Below are positions 1 to 8,512 of a stretch of 64,000 nt of DNA, in pieces. Under the pieces are notes generated by a model, which saw only the letters and a program-made list of their open reading frames with translations, was not told the DNA's origin and did not search any database. The stretch comes from Methylobacterium sp. R2-1 (GTDB lineage Bacteria > Pseudomonadota > Alphaproteobacteria > Rhizobiales > Beijerinckiaceae): contig NZ_JACHWM010000006.1 in the NCBI RefSeq assembly GCF_014191355.1, positions 186,001 to 250,000 on the forward strand. The letters run 5' to 3'. The first letter of the stretch is position 1. Every line of letters begins with the position of its first letter. The translations under genes were made by a program, and so were the position numbers.

Positions 1-206
1 GTCCGATGTGCGCGGGCGCGATTTCCTTCGCCCGCATCCGCCGGCTCTACTACGCCGCCTCCGACCCCAAGGGCGGGGGCGTCGAGCACGGCCCCCGCGT
101 GTTCAATCAGCCGACCTGCCACCACGCGCCGGAGGTCTATTCGGGGTTTCGCGAGGGCGAGGCGGCAGGCCTCCTCAGGGACTTTTTCGCCGAGCGGCGG
201 GGGTGA
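1..206 (+). CDS. tadA: tRNA-specific adenosine deaminase, C-terminal part
   Basis: The window opens inside this gene. The visible 67 residues start at the second half of the zinc-binding motif (CPMC, then AGAI) and run through RIRRLYYAASDPKGGG to the stop. That arrangement is typical of TadA, the enzyme that converts the wobble adenosine of tRNA-Arg(ACG) to inosine in the cytosol. The catalytic HAE motif lies upstream, outside the window. The end, after the FNQPTCHHAPEVYSG stretch, is of normal length, so nothing suggests a broken 3' end. A guanine- or cytosine-deaminase relative is possible because only one third of the protein is visible, but the spacing after CxxC favours TadA. Confidence 0.8.
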   Translation, partial: PMCAGAISFARIRRLYYAASDPKGGGVEHGPRVFNQPTCHHAPEVYSGFREGEAAGLLRDFFAERRG

Positions 207-314
207 GCCGGGAAAGCCGCCCGTCGTGACGGTGGAGGACTTCGGAGCGTCGAACCAGGGCTGCGCGCGGCGCGTTCGACCCTTCGTCCTCCCACCTCAC
301 CGGAGCCCCCTCCC

Positions 315-1016
315 ATGGTCCCGACCTACCAGCGCGCCCTGATCGTCGGTGCCGGTCCCGGCCTGAGCGCCTCGCTGGCGCGCCTGTTCGCGGCCGAGGG
401 GCTGAAGGTCGGGCTCGCTGCACGCAACACCGAAAAGCTCAACGACCTCGCCGCAGAGACGGGGGCTGTGGTCCATGCCTGCGATGCCACCGATCCGAGC
501 GCGGTCGAGGCCCTGTTCCCCCGGCTCGAACCGGCGCTGGGCGGTCCGCCGGACGTGGTGGTCTACAACGCCAGCGGCCGGCTGCGTGGCGCCACAATCG
601 ATCTCGATCCGGAGGCCGTGGCCCGCGCGCTCTCGGTCTCGGCCTATGGCGGCTTTCTCGTGGCACAGGCGGCCGCCCGGCGGATGCTGCCGCATCGCCA
701 CGGGGCGATCCTGTTCACCGGCGCTTCGGCGAGCGTGAAGGGATTTGCGGGCTCGGCCCCCTTCGCCATGGGCAAGTTCGCCCTGCGGGGCCTCGCGCAG
801 AGCCTCGCCCGCGAGTGGCAGCCCAAGGGCATCCATGTGGCCCATGTCGTGATCGACGGCGCCATCCGCTCCGCCGCGCGGCCCGATCCGGAGGGGCGCC
901 CCGACGCGACCCTCGACCCGGACGCCATCGCGAAAAACTACCTCGCCCTCCTGCACCAGGACCGAAGCGCCTGGACCGACGAGATCGCCCTGCGGCCGTG
1001 GGTGGAAACGTTTTGA
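315..1016 (+). CDS. Short-chain dehydrogenase/reductase family protein
   Basis: A 233-aa single-domain Rossmann protein of classical SDR length. The N-terminal GAGPGLS (residues 12-18) is the nucleotide-binding glycine motif, and NASG near residue 85 corresponds to the NNAG motif. A TGAS segment near 135-138 supplies the serine of the active site. The catalytic YxxxK appears here as FAMGK (F150, K154), so the usual tyrosine is phenylalanine; either the chemistry differs or the protein is not a standard oxidoreductase. The ATG follows CCTCCC with no obvious strong ribosome-binding site. The facing hydrolase gene ends 5 bp past its stop, so the two genes converge. The substrate cannot be told. 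Confidence 0.85.
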   Translation: MVPTYQRALIVGAGPGLSASLARLFAAEGLKVGLAARNTEKLNDLAAETGAVVHACDATDPSAVEALFPRLEPALGGPPDVVVYNASGRLRGATIDLDPEAVARALSVSAYGGFLVAQAAARRMLPHRHGAILFTGASASVKGFAGSAPFAMGKFALRGLAQSLAREWQPKGIHVAHVVIDGAIRSAARPDPEGRPDATLDPDAIAKNYLALLHQDRSAWTDEIALRPWVETF

Positions 1017-1020
1017 GGTT

Positions 1021-1938
1021 TCACTCCGTCAGAAACCCCTCCAACGCCCGTAGCGTCGGCTCCGGCGCCTCCTCGGCCATGAAGTGACCGGAGGCGATTG
1101 TTGCGCCCTGCGCCTTCGGTGCAAAGGTCCGCTGCCAGGCCGCCAGCGCGGTCTCGGGTTTGTCCTTGTCGAGATAGGCCTCGCTCGCGAGCACGAGCAC
1201 CGGCATCGCTAAGGTCCGGCCCGCGGCGAGGTCGTTGCGGTCGGCGGCACGGTCGGACCCGTCGGCGCCGCCCGCCCGATAATCCTCGCACATCGCGTGA
1301 ATGCGCTCGGGCACGTTCCAGGCCTGACGGTAGAGGGTGAGCGCGTGGCGGTCGAAGGCGGCGAGGTCGTGCCCCGCGGTCCAGTCGCGCAGCAGCCCCC
1401 CGAAATAGCGGTCCGGGTCGCGGCGGATCGCCTCCTCCGGCTCCGGGGCGGGGCGCGAAAGGAACGACCAGTGCGGGTTCGCGGCGGGGTTCGCCTCGAT
1501 GCGGGCCCACTGCACGTCGGTCGGAACGATGTCGAGCAGCGCGAGGCGCTCGATCCGGCCCGGTTCGTCGAGGGCGAGCCGGTAGCCGACGCGGGCGCCG
1601 CGATCGTGGCCGGCCAGCGCGAAGCGGACATGGCCGAGCCGCTCCATTACCGCGACGATCTCCGCCCCGAGCCGCCGCTTGGTGTAGGCGTTCTCTCCAC
1701 TGCTCGAGTCGGGAGCGGCCGACCAGCCGTAGCCCTTCAGGTCGAGGGCGATGACACGGTGCGTCTCGGCGAGCGCGGGCGCCAGCCGGTGCCACATCGC
1801 GTGGCTCTGCGGGAAGCCGTGCAGCAGAAGGAGCGGCGGCGCCGTTTCCAGACCGCCGGCTCGGCCGAACCAGCGGCCCGCCGGCCCCTCGATCCAGAGC
1901 GCCTCGAAGCCGGGAAACAGGTCGTCGCCCTCCGCCAT
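1021..1938 (-). CDS. Alpha/beta hydrolase, haloacetate dehalogenase-like
   Basis: A 305-aa alpha/beta-hydrolase. LLLLHGFPQS (about 36-45) is the oxyanion-hole segment. GHDRGARVG carries an aspartate nucleophile (D112) rather than serine, which points to the dehalogenase/epoxide-hydrolase branch, where the nucleophile forms an ester with the substrate. The histidine is in SGHFMAEE near the C-terminus. DLKGYGWS is a common signature of fluoroacetate/haloacetate dehalogenase-like proteins. No signal peptide is visible, so it should be cytosolic. It converges on the SDR gene with a 4-bp gap. Whether it removes halides or opens epoxides is unknown. Confidence 0.85.
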   Translation of the reverse strand: MAEGDDLFPGFEALWIEGPAGRWFGRAGGLETAPPLLLLHGFPQSHAMWHRLAPALAETHRVIALDLKGYGWSAAPDSSSGENAYTKRRLGAEIVAVMERLGHVRFALAGHDRGARVGYRLALDEPGRIERLALLDIVPTDVQWARIEANPAANPHWSFLSRPAPEPEEAIRRDPDRYFGGLLRDWTAGHDLAAFDRHALTLYRQAWNVPERIHAMCEDYRAGGADGSDRAADRNDLAAGRTLAMPVLVLASEAYLDKDKPETALAAWQRTFAPKAQGATIASGHFMAEEAPEPTLRALEGFLTE

Positions 1939-2247
1939 CCGCCGTCCTTCCCACTCCGCCGCTTCCGCTTCCGTGCGCTTTCCGTGCGCTTGCCTGACGC
2001 GGATAACGGTTCGGCGAAGCGGAGGCTCCGGCGGGCCCGACCGGCGGGCCGCTCGGAATCCTCAGGTTGGGTCGTTACAACCTTGTGGAAGTTTTTCGAG
2101 CTTGTGCAATTCAGGCGACAGTCATTGGCTTCTTCTGCACTTAGGCCGACTGCGATCAGGCAGGAATTTGGGCAGAATGACCAAGTCGTGATCATGAGGA
2201 AATATTTACATTTAGGCTTGAAAGTCCGGCTCGCTTACGGTGGTGCC

Positions 2248-4347
2248 ATGCCCCTGAACGACCTCGAAGAACTCGCACGAATCGCTTTCGACTGGCTCTG
2301 GGCCACCGATGCCAAGGACCGCTTCAGTTACCTCTCCCCGGGTGCCGAGCGCCTGCTGGGCCGCACGCCGGAGAGCCTGATCGGCTGCGCGCGCGAGACC
2401 TTGGCCTGCGAGGGGGAGGAGGCCAACTTTGCGCACTATCGCGAGACGATCGCTGCCCGACGTCCCTTCCGTGACCTGACCTACGTCTACCGCCATCCCG
2501 ACGGCACGCCGCGCTGGTTCGAGATCAGCGGCCGCCCTCATTTCTCGCCCGAGGGCGACTTCCTCGGCTATCGGGGCGTCGGCAGCGACGTCACCGAGCA
2601 GCACCGGACCCGACGCGCCCTGGTCGAGACTCATGCCCAGCTCAGTGAGCAGAACCGGCGCTTCGATGCGGCCCTGGAGAACATGACGCACGGCCTGTGC
2701 ATGTTCGATGCGGAGCAGCGGCTCCTGGTGTGGAACCGGCGCTACCTGGAGATCTTCGGCCTGCCCGACGACGCAGTCCATGTCGGCATGGGCCAGCGCG
2801 CCATCATCGAGACGCTGGTGGCGCTCGGGCGCTACAAGCGCGGCGCCACCGTCGATGCGATCAGCGAGGGCACCCGCACCTCGCTCACCGGGGACGGGTC
2901 GAAAGCGGTGCTGCGCGAACTCGCCGACGGGCGGGTCATCGCCGTGACCCACCGGCCCATGGTCGGCGGCGGCTGGGTGGCGACCTTCGAGGACGTCACC
3001 GAGCGGCGGCGCAACGAGGCCCGCATCATCCACATGGCCCGCCACGACGGCCTCACCGATCTGCCCAACCGCACCCGCCTGCGGGAGATCGGCGCCGAAT
3101 TGATCGCGGCTTTGCGCACCGACGCGGAAGCGCCGCTCGCGGTGCTGATGCTCGACCTCGACCGGTTCAAGCCGGTCAATGATAGCTTCGGCCACGCGGT
3201 GGGTGATGCCCTGCTGCGGGCGGTGGCCGAGCGGCTGCGGGGACATGTGCGCGGCCGCGACGTGGTGGCCCGGCTCGGGGGCGACGAGTTCGCGGTGCTC
3301 TCCCGCGTCGAGGATGCGGCCGGGGCCGCGGTACTGGCCGAGCGCCTGATCGAGACCGTCGCTGCGCCCTACGCCCTCGACGGGATCACCGTCGAGATCG
3401 GAATGAGCGTTGGCATTGCCCTGGCCGAGGGCGACGTTCCGCACGACATCGAGCGCCTCCTCAAGGAGGCCGATCTCGCTCTCTACGAGGCGAAGACCGA
3501 GGGGCGCGGCACCGTCCGCCTGTTCGAGCCGCAGATGGACGAGACCCTGCGCGAGCGGCTCGGTCTCGAACGCGAGTTGCGGGAGGCGCTCGCGCAGAAC
3601 CGCTTCGAGCTGCATTATCAGCCGCTCGTGGACCTGTCCGGCAACCGCATCACCGGGATGGAGGCGCTGGTCCGCTGGCGTCATCCCGAGCGCGGGCTCG
3701 TGAGCCCGGCGCTGTTCATCCCGCTCGCCGAGGAGACCGGCCTGATCGTGCCGATCGGCGAGTGGGTGCTGCACCAAGCCTGTCGGGATGCCGCCGCTTG
3801 GCCCGATACGATCAGCGTGGCGGTCAACGTCTCGCCGCTGCAACTGCGCCACCGCGGCTTCGTCCAGAGCGTGCTCGGCGCGCTCGCGGCCAGCGGCCTC
3901 AAGGCGAGCCGGCTCGAACTGGAGATCACCGAAAGCGTGCTGCTCGACGACACCGAGGCGAACCTCGAGACGCTCCATACCCTGCGCAAGCTCGGCGTGC
4001 GCATCTCCATGGATGATTTCGGCACCGGCTACTCCTCGATCAGCTACCTGCGCCGCTTCCCCTTCGACAAGATCAAGATCGACCGCTCCTTCGTACGCGA
4101 CTGTGCCGCTCAGTCGGAGGCCGGCGCGATCATCCGCGCCATCGTGAGCCTGGGAGCGAGCCTCGGCATCACGACGCTGGTCGAGGGCGTCGAGACCGAA
4201 CCGCAACTCGCAACCATCCGAGCGGAGGGCGCACAGGAGGTGCAGGGCTATCTGTTCAGCCCGCCCCGGCCGGTCCATGAGATCGCCGTCCTGCTCGAAG
4301 CCGGACTGGGATCCGAGGAGCGGTCGGCACCGACGCTGGCGGCCTGA
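2248..4347 (+). CDS. PAS-PAS-GGDEF-EAL cyclic-di-GMP signalling protein
   Basis: A 699-aa cytosolic signalling protein. An N-terminal PAS domain (about residues 5-125, with the PAC-like end GYRGVGSDVTEQ) is followed by a second PAS-like segment (ENMTHGLCMFD onward). A GGDEF domain with an intact GGDEF motif (VARLGGDEFAVLS) comes next, and a C-terminal EAL domain with MEALVRWRHP, DDFGTGYSS and KIDRSFV. Both catalytic motifs look intact, so it could make and break c-di-GMP, with the balance set by the PAS sensors. No membrane segment is seen. The ATG at 2248 directly precedes the first PAS domain; an in-frame ATG at 2194 would add 18 residues, and neither has a strong ribosome-binding site. It stands alone, with a divergent hydrolase upstream. 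Confidence 0.9.
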   Translation: MPLNDLEELARIAFDWLWATDAKDRFSYLSPGAERLLGRTPESLIGCARETLACEGEEANFAHYRETIAARRPFRDLTYVYRHPDGTPRWFEISGRPHFSPEGDFLGYRGVGSDVTEQHRTRRALVETHAQLSEQNRRFDAALENMTHGLCMFDAEQRLLVWNRRYLEIFGLPDDAVHVGMGQRAIIETLVALGRYKRGATVDAISEGTRTSLTGDGSKAVLRELADGRVIAVTHRPMVGGGWVATFEDVTERRRNEARIIHMARHDGLTDLPNRTRLREIGAELIAALRTDAEAPLAVLMLDLDRFKPVNDSFGHAVGDALLRAVAERLRGHVRGRDVVARLGGDEFAVLSRVEDAAGAAVLAERLIETVAAPYALDGITVEIGMSVGIALAEGDVPHDIERLLKEADLALYEAKTEGRGTVRLFEPQMDETLRERLGLERELREALAQNRFELHYQPLVDLSGNRITGMEALVRWRHPERGLVSPALFIPLAEETGLIVPIGEWVLHQACRDAAAWPDTISVAVNVSPLQLRHRGFVQSVLGALAASGLKASRLELEITESVLLDDTEANLETLHTLRKLGVRISMDDFGTGYSSISYLRRFPFDKIKIDRSFVRDCAAQSEAGAIIRAIVSLGASLGITTLVEGVETEPQLATIRAEGAQEVQGYLFSPPRPVHEIAVLLEAGLGSEERSAPTLAA

Positions 4348-4421
4348 CGCATTCCCGGCAGACGTTTCTTCGATTGTCTCGCGCGGCCCGGAGATGTCTC
4401 CGGGTGCGCCCGCGCGTCCGG

Positions 4422-4451
4422 TCCATTCCCCTCCATTCCGCTCCATTCCTC
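4422..4451. repeat. Three tandem copies of a 10-bp unit
   Basis: Three back-to-back copies of TCCATTCC plus two variable bases (4422-4431, 4432-4441, 4442-4451) lie in the roughly 300-bp gap between the EAL protein and the DUF1328 gene. The rest of that gap holds no gene I can support. Confidence 0.7.
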
Positions 4452-4646
4452 CTGGCGGAACAGGGCCTCCGCAGCCGCCGTTGCTCCTCCGTGAGGGATG
4501 TATGCGAGGTCCGAACGCTTTCCGGAACGCTTCGCTGAGGCAACCGTTTTCAGCGCCATCGACGGAACGAATCCGGCAGCTTGGCAATTTTCAAGGCCAG
4601 GACAGACTTTCAAGACACCGTCCAAGACGGACGTCAGGAGGATACC

Positions 4647-4823
4647 ATGATCGGTTGGGCTGTTACCTTTCTCGTCGTCGCTCTGATCGCCGCTCTGCTC
4701 GGCTTCGGCGGCATCGCCGGCACCGCCATGGAGGCGGCCAAGATCGTGTTCTTCGTCGCGATCGCGCTGTTCCTGATCTCGGCGGTGCTGGGCGCAGTGC
4801 GCGGTCGCTCCCCGCGGTTGTGA
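4647..4823 (+). CDS. DUF1328 (UPF0391) small membrane protein
   Basis: A 58-aa protein that is almost wholly hydrophobic, with two predicted membrane helices (about 4-22 and 29-50) and a short basic tail. The pattern [20 protein letters not shown] with a GIAGTA loop is characteristic of the widespread YtjA/DUF1328 family of tiny inner-membrane proteins. Its function is not established, though members are often stress-induced. The ATG is set by a very good ribosome-binding site (AGGAGGATACC), so the longer upstream frame is not used. It is followed by a GC-rich hairpin region (about 4852-4872) and then the rluB-like gene. Confidence 0.9.
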   Translation: MIGWAVTFLVVALIAALLGFGGIAGTAMEAAKIVFFVAIALFLISAVLGAVRGRSPRL

Positions 4824-4849
4824 CGACCGCAGAACCTTCGCGGTTCGAT

Positions 4850-4878
4850 GAAAGGGCGGCCCTCGCGGGCCGCCTTTT
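4850..4878 (+). terminator. Probable rho-independent terminator after the DUF1328 gene
   Basis: GGGCGGCC and GGCCGCC around a short CTCGCG loop form a GC stem followed by TTTTCCTTTT. It sits 27 bp after the DUF1328 stop and before the next gene, as expected for an intrinsic terminator. Confidence 0.6.
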
Positions 4879-4915
4879 CCTTTTGCGCGAACCGCCGCTC
4901 TGGTAAGGGGCGCGG

Positions 4916-6925
4916 ATGACCGACATTCCAGACCCCTCCCCGGCCGCGCCCGCGGACCAGCCCGCGGACCAGCCTGCTGCGCCCGAGGGCGAGCGCATCG
5001 CCAAGGCCATCGCCCGCGCCGGCATCGCCTCCCGCCGCGACGCGGAGGCGATGATCGAGGCCGGCCGCGTCAGCCTCAATGGCAAGATCCTGACCTCGCC
5101 GGCGATCAACGTCACTGAATCCGACCGCATCGCGATCGACGGCGAGCCCCTGCCTGCCCGCGAGCGCACCCGGCTGTGGCTGCTGCACAAGCCGCGGGGC
5201 GTCGTGACCACCGCCCGCGACCCGGAAGGGCGTCAGACCGTGTTCGACGGCCTGCCCGACGATCTGCCCCGGGTCGTCGCCATCGGCCGGCTCGACATCA
5301 ACACGGAGGGGCTCCTGCTCCTCACCAACGACGGCGGCCTCGCCAAGGTGATCGCCCACCCCGACACCGGCTGGCTGCGCCGCTACAGGGTGCGCGCCTT
5401 CGGCGACATCACCCAGGCGGATCTCGACCGGCTCAAGAAGGGCGTCACCGTCGACGGCATGGAGTACGGGCCGGTCGAGGCGACCCTCGACCGGGTCCAG
5501 GGCGACAACCTCTGGCTCACGCTCGGCCTGCGCGAGGGCAAGAACCGCGAGGTCAAGCGCATCCTCGAACATCTCGGCCTGTCGGTGAACCGGCTGATCC
5601 GGCTCTCGTTCGGGCCGTTCCAACTCGGCGACCTCGAAGTCGGTCTTGTCGAAGAGATCCGCACCAAGGTTCTGAAAGAGCAGCTCGGAAAAAACCTCGC
5701 CGAGCAGGCGGGCGTCGATTTCGAGAGCCCGGTGCGCGAGACCATCGCCCCGTTCGGCAGCCCGAAGAAGGAGACGCGTGCCACGCAGGCCGCGGCGCCC
5801 GCGGGGCGGGGCCGTCAAGGGGGGCGCGACGAGGGCGCCTCGGAAGCCCGCTCCGGGTCTCGCGGCGGGTCGGCCGGCCGTCCCCCGCGCGATCCCGCCC
5901 GCCCTGCCGCTCCCCGCGCCGGTGCACGCCCGGCGCAGCGGCCCCCCTCGCCCACCGTGTGGCGCGCCGACGAGGAGACGCGGCCCCGCGCCTCCAAGGT
6001 GCCGCGCCGGGGCCTGGACCCCAAGACCGCCCGCGCGGCGTCGGCCGAGCGCGGCCGCGAGCGGGTCGGCGCGATCCAGGCGGCCGGCGAGCGCCGGGTG
6101 CTGGTCGAGCGGCTTCAGCCTTCGCCGGAGACGCCCGCGCCCGAGCCGCACCGCCGGGTCCGCTTTCGCAACGAGGAGGAGCGCTCCGCGCCCCGGGACA
6201 GGCCGCGCGAGGACAGAGCGCGCGAGGACCGGCCGCGTGACGAGCGACCGCGCGAGAGCCGCTCCCGCGACGACCGGCCGGGCCGGGACGAGTTCCGCCG
6301 CGCCGTGCCGGGGGGCGATGCCCGTCCCCGCCGCCGCGAATCCGGGGAGGCCGCGCCCGCCGAGCGGCGCGGCCCGCCGCGCGAGCGCTCGTCCGATTTC
6401 GAGGCCCGTCCCCCGCGCGAGCGGAGCGAGGGGCGGCCTCAGCGTGAATCGTACGACCGCGGCGAGGGTGCACCCCGCCGCGAGCGCCCGGCCGAGGGGC
6501 GCCCGCCCGAGCGTCGCGGCCCGCCGCGCGACCGGCCCCGTACCGCCGAGGGCGAGCGTCCGGCCCGTCCCCCGCGGGGCGCGGATGCCTCCGATCGTCC
6601 GAGCTTCCGCAGCGGGCCGAGCCAAGGGCCCAGCAAGGGGCCGAGCAAAGGACCCGGCGGCGCTCCGGGCAGGGGATTCGGCGGCAAGCCCGGCTTCAAG
6701 GGCGGTGACCGCGACGGCGCCCGAGGCGATTTCAAGGGTGGCGGCAAGGGCGGCGGGAAGGGAGCCCCGCGGGGCGACTTCAAGCCCGGCGGCGGCGGTC
6801 GGCCCGGCGGCCGCCCGGGCGGCCGTCCCGGTGGAAAGCCCGGCGGTGCCCCCGGTGGTCGTCCCGGCGGCGGCAAGCCGGGGCCCCGCAGCGGCGGGGG
6901 CGGGCGCCCGCCGCGCGGCGCCTGA
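4916..6925 (+). CDS. rluB: Large-subunit rRNA pseudouridine synthase (RluB family) with a long disordered tail
   Basis: The first roughly 265 residues form a normal RluB/RsuA-type enzyme: an S4 RNA-binding domain (about 26-75, IAKAIARAGIASRRDAE), then the catalytic domain with the GRLDINTEGLLLLTNDG motif, whose aspartate (D127) is the expected nucleophile. Such enzymes isomerise a uridine in helix 80 of 23S rRNA. Residues from about 280 to 669 are low-complexity: first Arg/Glu/Asp-rich (many RPRE, RARED, RDRP units), then Gly/Lys/Pro-rich repeats such as GGRPGGRPGG. This tail is more than half the protein, and positive charge suggests RNA contact. rsmD starts 9 bp after the stop, so the two rRNA-modification genes are probably co-transcribed. 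Confidence 0.9.
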   Translation: MTDIPDPSPAAPADQPADQPAAPEGERIAKAIARAGIASRRDAEAMIEAGRVSLNGKILTSPAINVTESDRIAIDGEPLPARERTRLWLLHKPRGVVTTARDPEGRQTVFDGLPDDLPRVVAIGRLDINTEGLLLLTNDGGLAKVIAHPDTGWLRRYRVRAFGDITQADLDRLKKGVTVDGMEYGPVEATLDRVQGDNLWLTLGLREGKNREVKRILEHLGLSVNRLIRLSFGPFQLGDLEVGLVEEIRTKVLKEQLGKNLAEQAGVDFESPVRETIAPFGSPKKETRATQAAAPAGRGRQGGRDEGASEARSGSRGGSAGRPPRDPARPAAPRAGARPAQRPPSPTVWRADEETRPRASKVPRRGLDPKTARAASAERGRERVGAIQAAGERRVLVERLQPSPETPAPEPHRRVRFRNEEERSAPRDRPREDRAREDRPRDERPRESRSRDDRPGRDEFRRAVPGGDARPRRRESGEAAPAERRGPPRERSSDFEARPPRERSEGRPQRESYDRGEGAPRRERPAEGRPPERRGPPRDRPRTAEGERPARPPRGADASDRPSFRSGPSQGPSKGPSKGPGGAPGRGFGGKPGFKGGDRDGARGDFKGGGKGGGKGAPRGDFKPGGGGRPGGRPGGRPGGKPGGAPGGRPGGGKPGPRSGGGGRPPRGA

Positions 6926-6934
6926 GGCGCACGC

Positions 6935-7486
6935 GTGCGGATCGTCGGCGGTGAGTGGCGCGGGCGCAGGCTGATCGGACCGAAGGCGGAGGGCATCCGC
7001 CCGACCTCCGACCGCCTGCGCGAAGCCCTGTTCAACGTGCTGGCCCACGCCTACGACGATGCGGTCGAGGACGCGGTGGTGCTCGACCTGTTCGCGGGCA
7101 CCGGTGCACTCGGCTTCGAGGCGCTCTCCCGCGGCGCGGCCCGGGCCATCTTCGTGGACGAGGGGCGCCAAGCCGGCGCGCTGATCCGCGAGGGCATCGC
7201 CGCGCTCGGCTGCGGGAGCCGCGCCCGGCTGATCCAGCGCGACGCGACCCGGCTCGGGCCCGCCTCTGACGTCGCATCGCTCGTCTTCTGCGACCCGCCC
7301 TACCGGAAGAATCTCGCGCCCGCGGCACTCACCGCCGCGGCAGCCGGCGGCTGGCTGAGCGCCGGCGCGCTGGTCCTGGTCGAGGAGGCCGCCGAGGCTG
7401 GTCCGGTCCTGCCGCCCGGCTTCTTGGAGCTGGAACGGCGCAGCTACGGCGAGACGGCGGTGACGTTCGGTCGCTTCAACGGCTGA
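6935..7486 (+). CDS. rsmD: 16S rRNA (guanine(966)-N2)-methyltransferase
   Basis: A 183-aa methyltransferase with the full RsmD signature: N-terminal MRIVGGEWRGRRL, the SAM-binding loop LDLFAGTGALGFEALSRGA (about 50-68) and the catalytic CDPPY (about 114-118). It methylates G966 of 16S rRNA on the assembling 30S subunit. The start is GTG, fixed by the conserved N-terminus. It lies 9 bp after the rluB-like gene in the order commonly seen in Alphaproteobacteria, so both likely share a transcript. Confidence 0.95.
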   Translation: MRIVGGEWRGRRLIGPKAEGIRPTSDRLREALFNVLAHAYDDAVEDAVVLDLFAGTGALGFEALSRGAARAIFVDEGRQAGALIREGIAALGCGSRARLIQRDATRLGPASDVASLVFCDPPYRKNLAPAALTAAAAGGWLSAGALVLVEEAAEAGPVLPPGFLELERRSYGETAVTFGRFNG

Positions 7487-7558
7487 TCTCTTCGCCGTTG
7501 CGGTGAGGTTGCCCTATCTCGCTCGGGCCATGCCCGTCCGCGAAGGAGGCCCGCGCCC

Positions 7559-8512
7559 ATGCCGCCTGTCTTGCCGCCTGTCCTGTTGCCCTTGCCGCCG
7601 CTCTCCCGCCGAACCCTGTTGCAGGGAACCGCCGCCCTCGCCGGACTCGGCCTCGCCCCAGCGCCGCTGCGCCCGGCCCGCGCCGCGGATACTCTGATCA
7701 CGAGGCCGATCCCCTCCTCCGGCGAGAGGCTTCCGGCCATGGGCATCGGCACCTCGCGCCGCTACGAGGTGGCGGCGACGTCCGAGGCCACGGCTCCTTT
7801 GCGCGAGGCGGTGGAGCGCTTCGTGGCGCTCGGCGGGCGGGTGATCGACACCGCCCCGAGCTACGGCACGGCGGAGGAGGTCCTCGGCATCGTCCTTCAG
7901 GGCCTGCGCGAAAAGATCTTTCTCGCCACCAAGGTCGCGGCTCGCGGGCGCGAGGCGTCGGAGGCCGAGACCGAGCGCTCGTTCCAGCGTCTGCGCACGG
8001 ACAGGATCGACCTGATCGCCGTACACAACCTGATCGATACGGAAACCAACCTCGCCGTCCTGCGCGCGCTCAAGGAGAAGGGCCGCATCCGCTATGTCGG
8101 CGTCACCGTCTGGCGCGACGAGCAGTTCCCCGATCTCGAAGCGGTGATGAAGCGGGACAAACTCGACTTCGTGCAGGTGAACTACGCCCTCGACAGCCGG
8201 CTCGCGGCGGAGCGCATCCTGCCGCTCGCCGCCGAGCGCGGCGTGGCGGTGATGGTCAACGTGCCCTTCGGCCGTGACCGCCTGTTCAAGGCCGTGAAGG
8301 ACAAGCCCCTGCCCGACTTTGCCGCCGACTTCGGCTGCAAGAGCTGGGCGCAGTTCTTCCTCAAATACGTGCTCGCCAACGAAGCCGTCACCTGCCCGAT
8401 CCCGGGCATGGCGAAGGCGGCTTACGTCGAGGACAACCTCGCCGCCGCGACCGGCCGGCTGCCGGATGCCGCCGAGCGGCGCAAGATGGAGGCCTTCATC
8501 GATGCGGTCTGA
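7559..8512 (+). CDS. Exported aldo/keto reductase with a Tat signal
   Basis: A 317-aa protein. The N-terminus carries a twin-arginine signal: SRRTLLQGTAALAGLGL, then a small-residue cleavage region near ARA (about residue 42), so it should be folded in the cytosol and moved to the periplasm. The rest is an aldo/keto reductase TIM barrel with VIDTAPSYG (the Asp and Tyr region), FLATKV (Lys) and DRIDLIAVHN (His). The cofactor should be NADPH. The downstream gene overlaps this stop by 11 bp, so they form an operon. The physiological substrate is unknown. Confidence 0.88.
   Translation: MPPVLPPVLLPLPPLSRRTLLQGTAALAGLGLAPAPLRPARAADTLITRPIPSSGERLPAMGIGTSRRYEVAATSEATAPLREAVERFVALGGRVIDTAPSYGTAEEVLGIVLQGLREKIFLATKVAARGREASEAETERSFQRLRTDRIDLIAVHNLIDTETNLAVLRALKEKGRIRYVGVTVWRDEQFPDLEAVMKRDKLDFVQVNYALDSRLAAERILPLAAERGVAVMVNVPFGRDRLFKAVKDKPLPDFAADFGCKSWAQFFLKYVLANEAVTCPIPGMAKAAYVEDNLAAATGRLPDAAERRKMEAFIDAV

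Noticed and set aside
5553-6974. Long open frames in other frames across the rluB-like tail
   Set aside because: High-GC repeats keep all frames open; only the frame continuous with the S4 and catalytic domains is credible.
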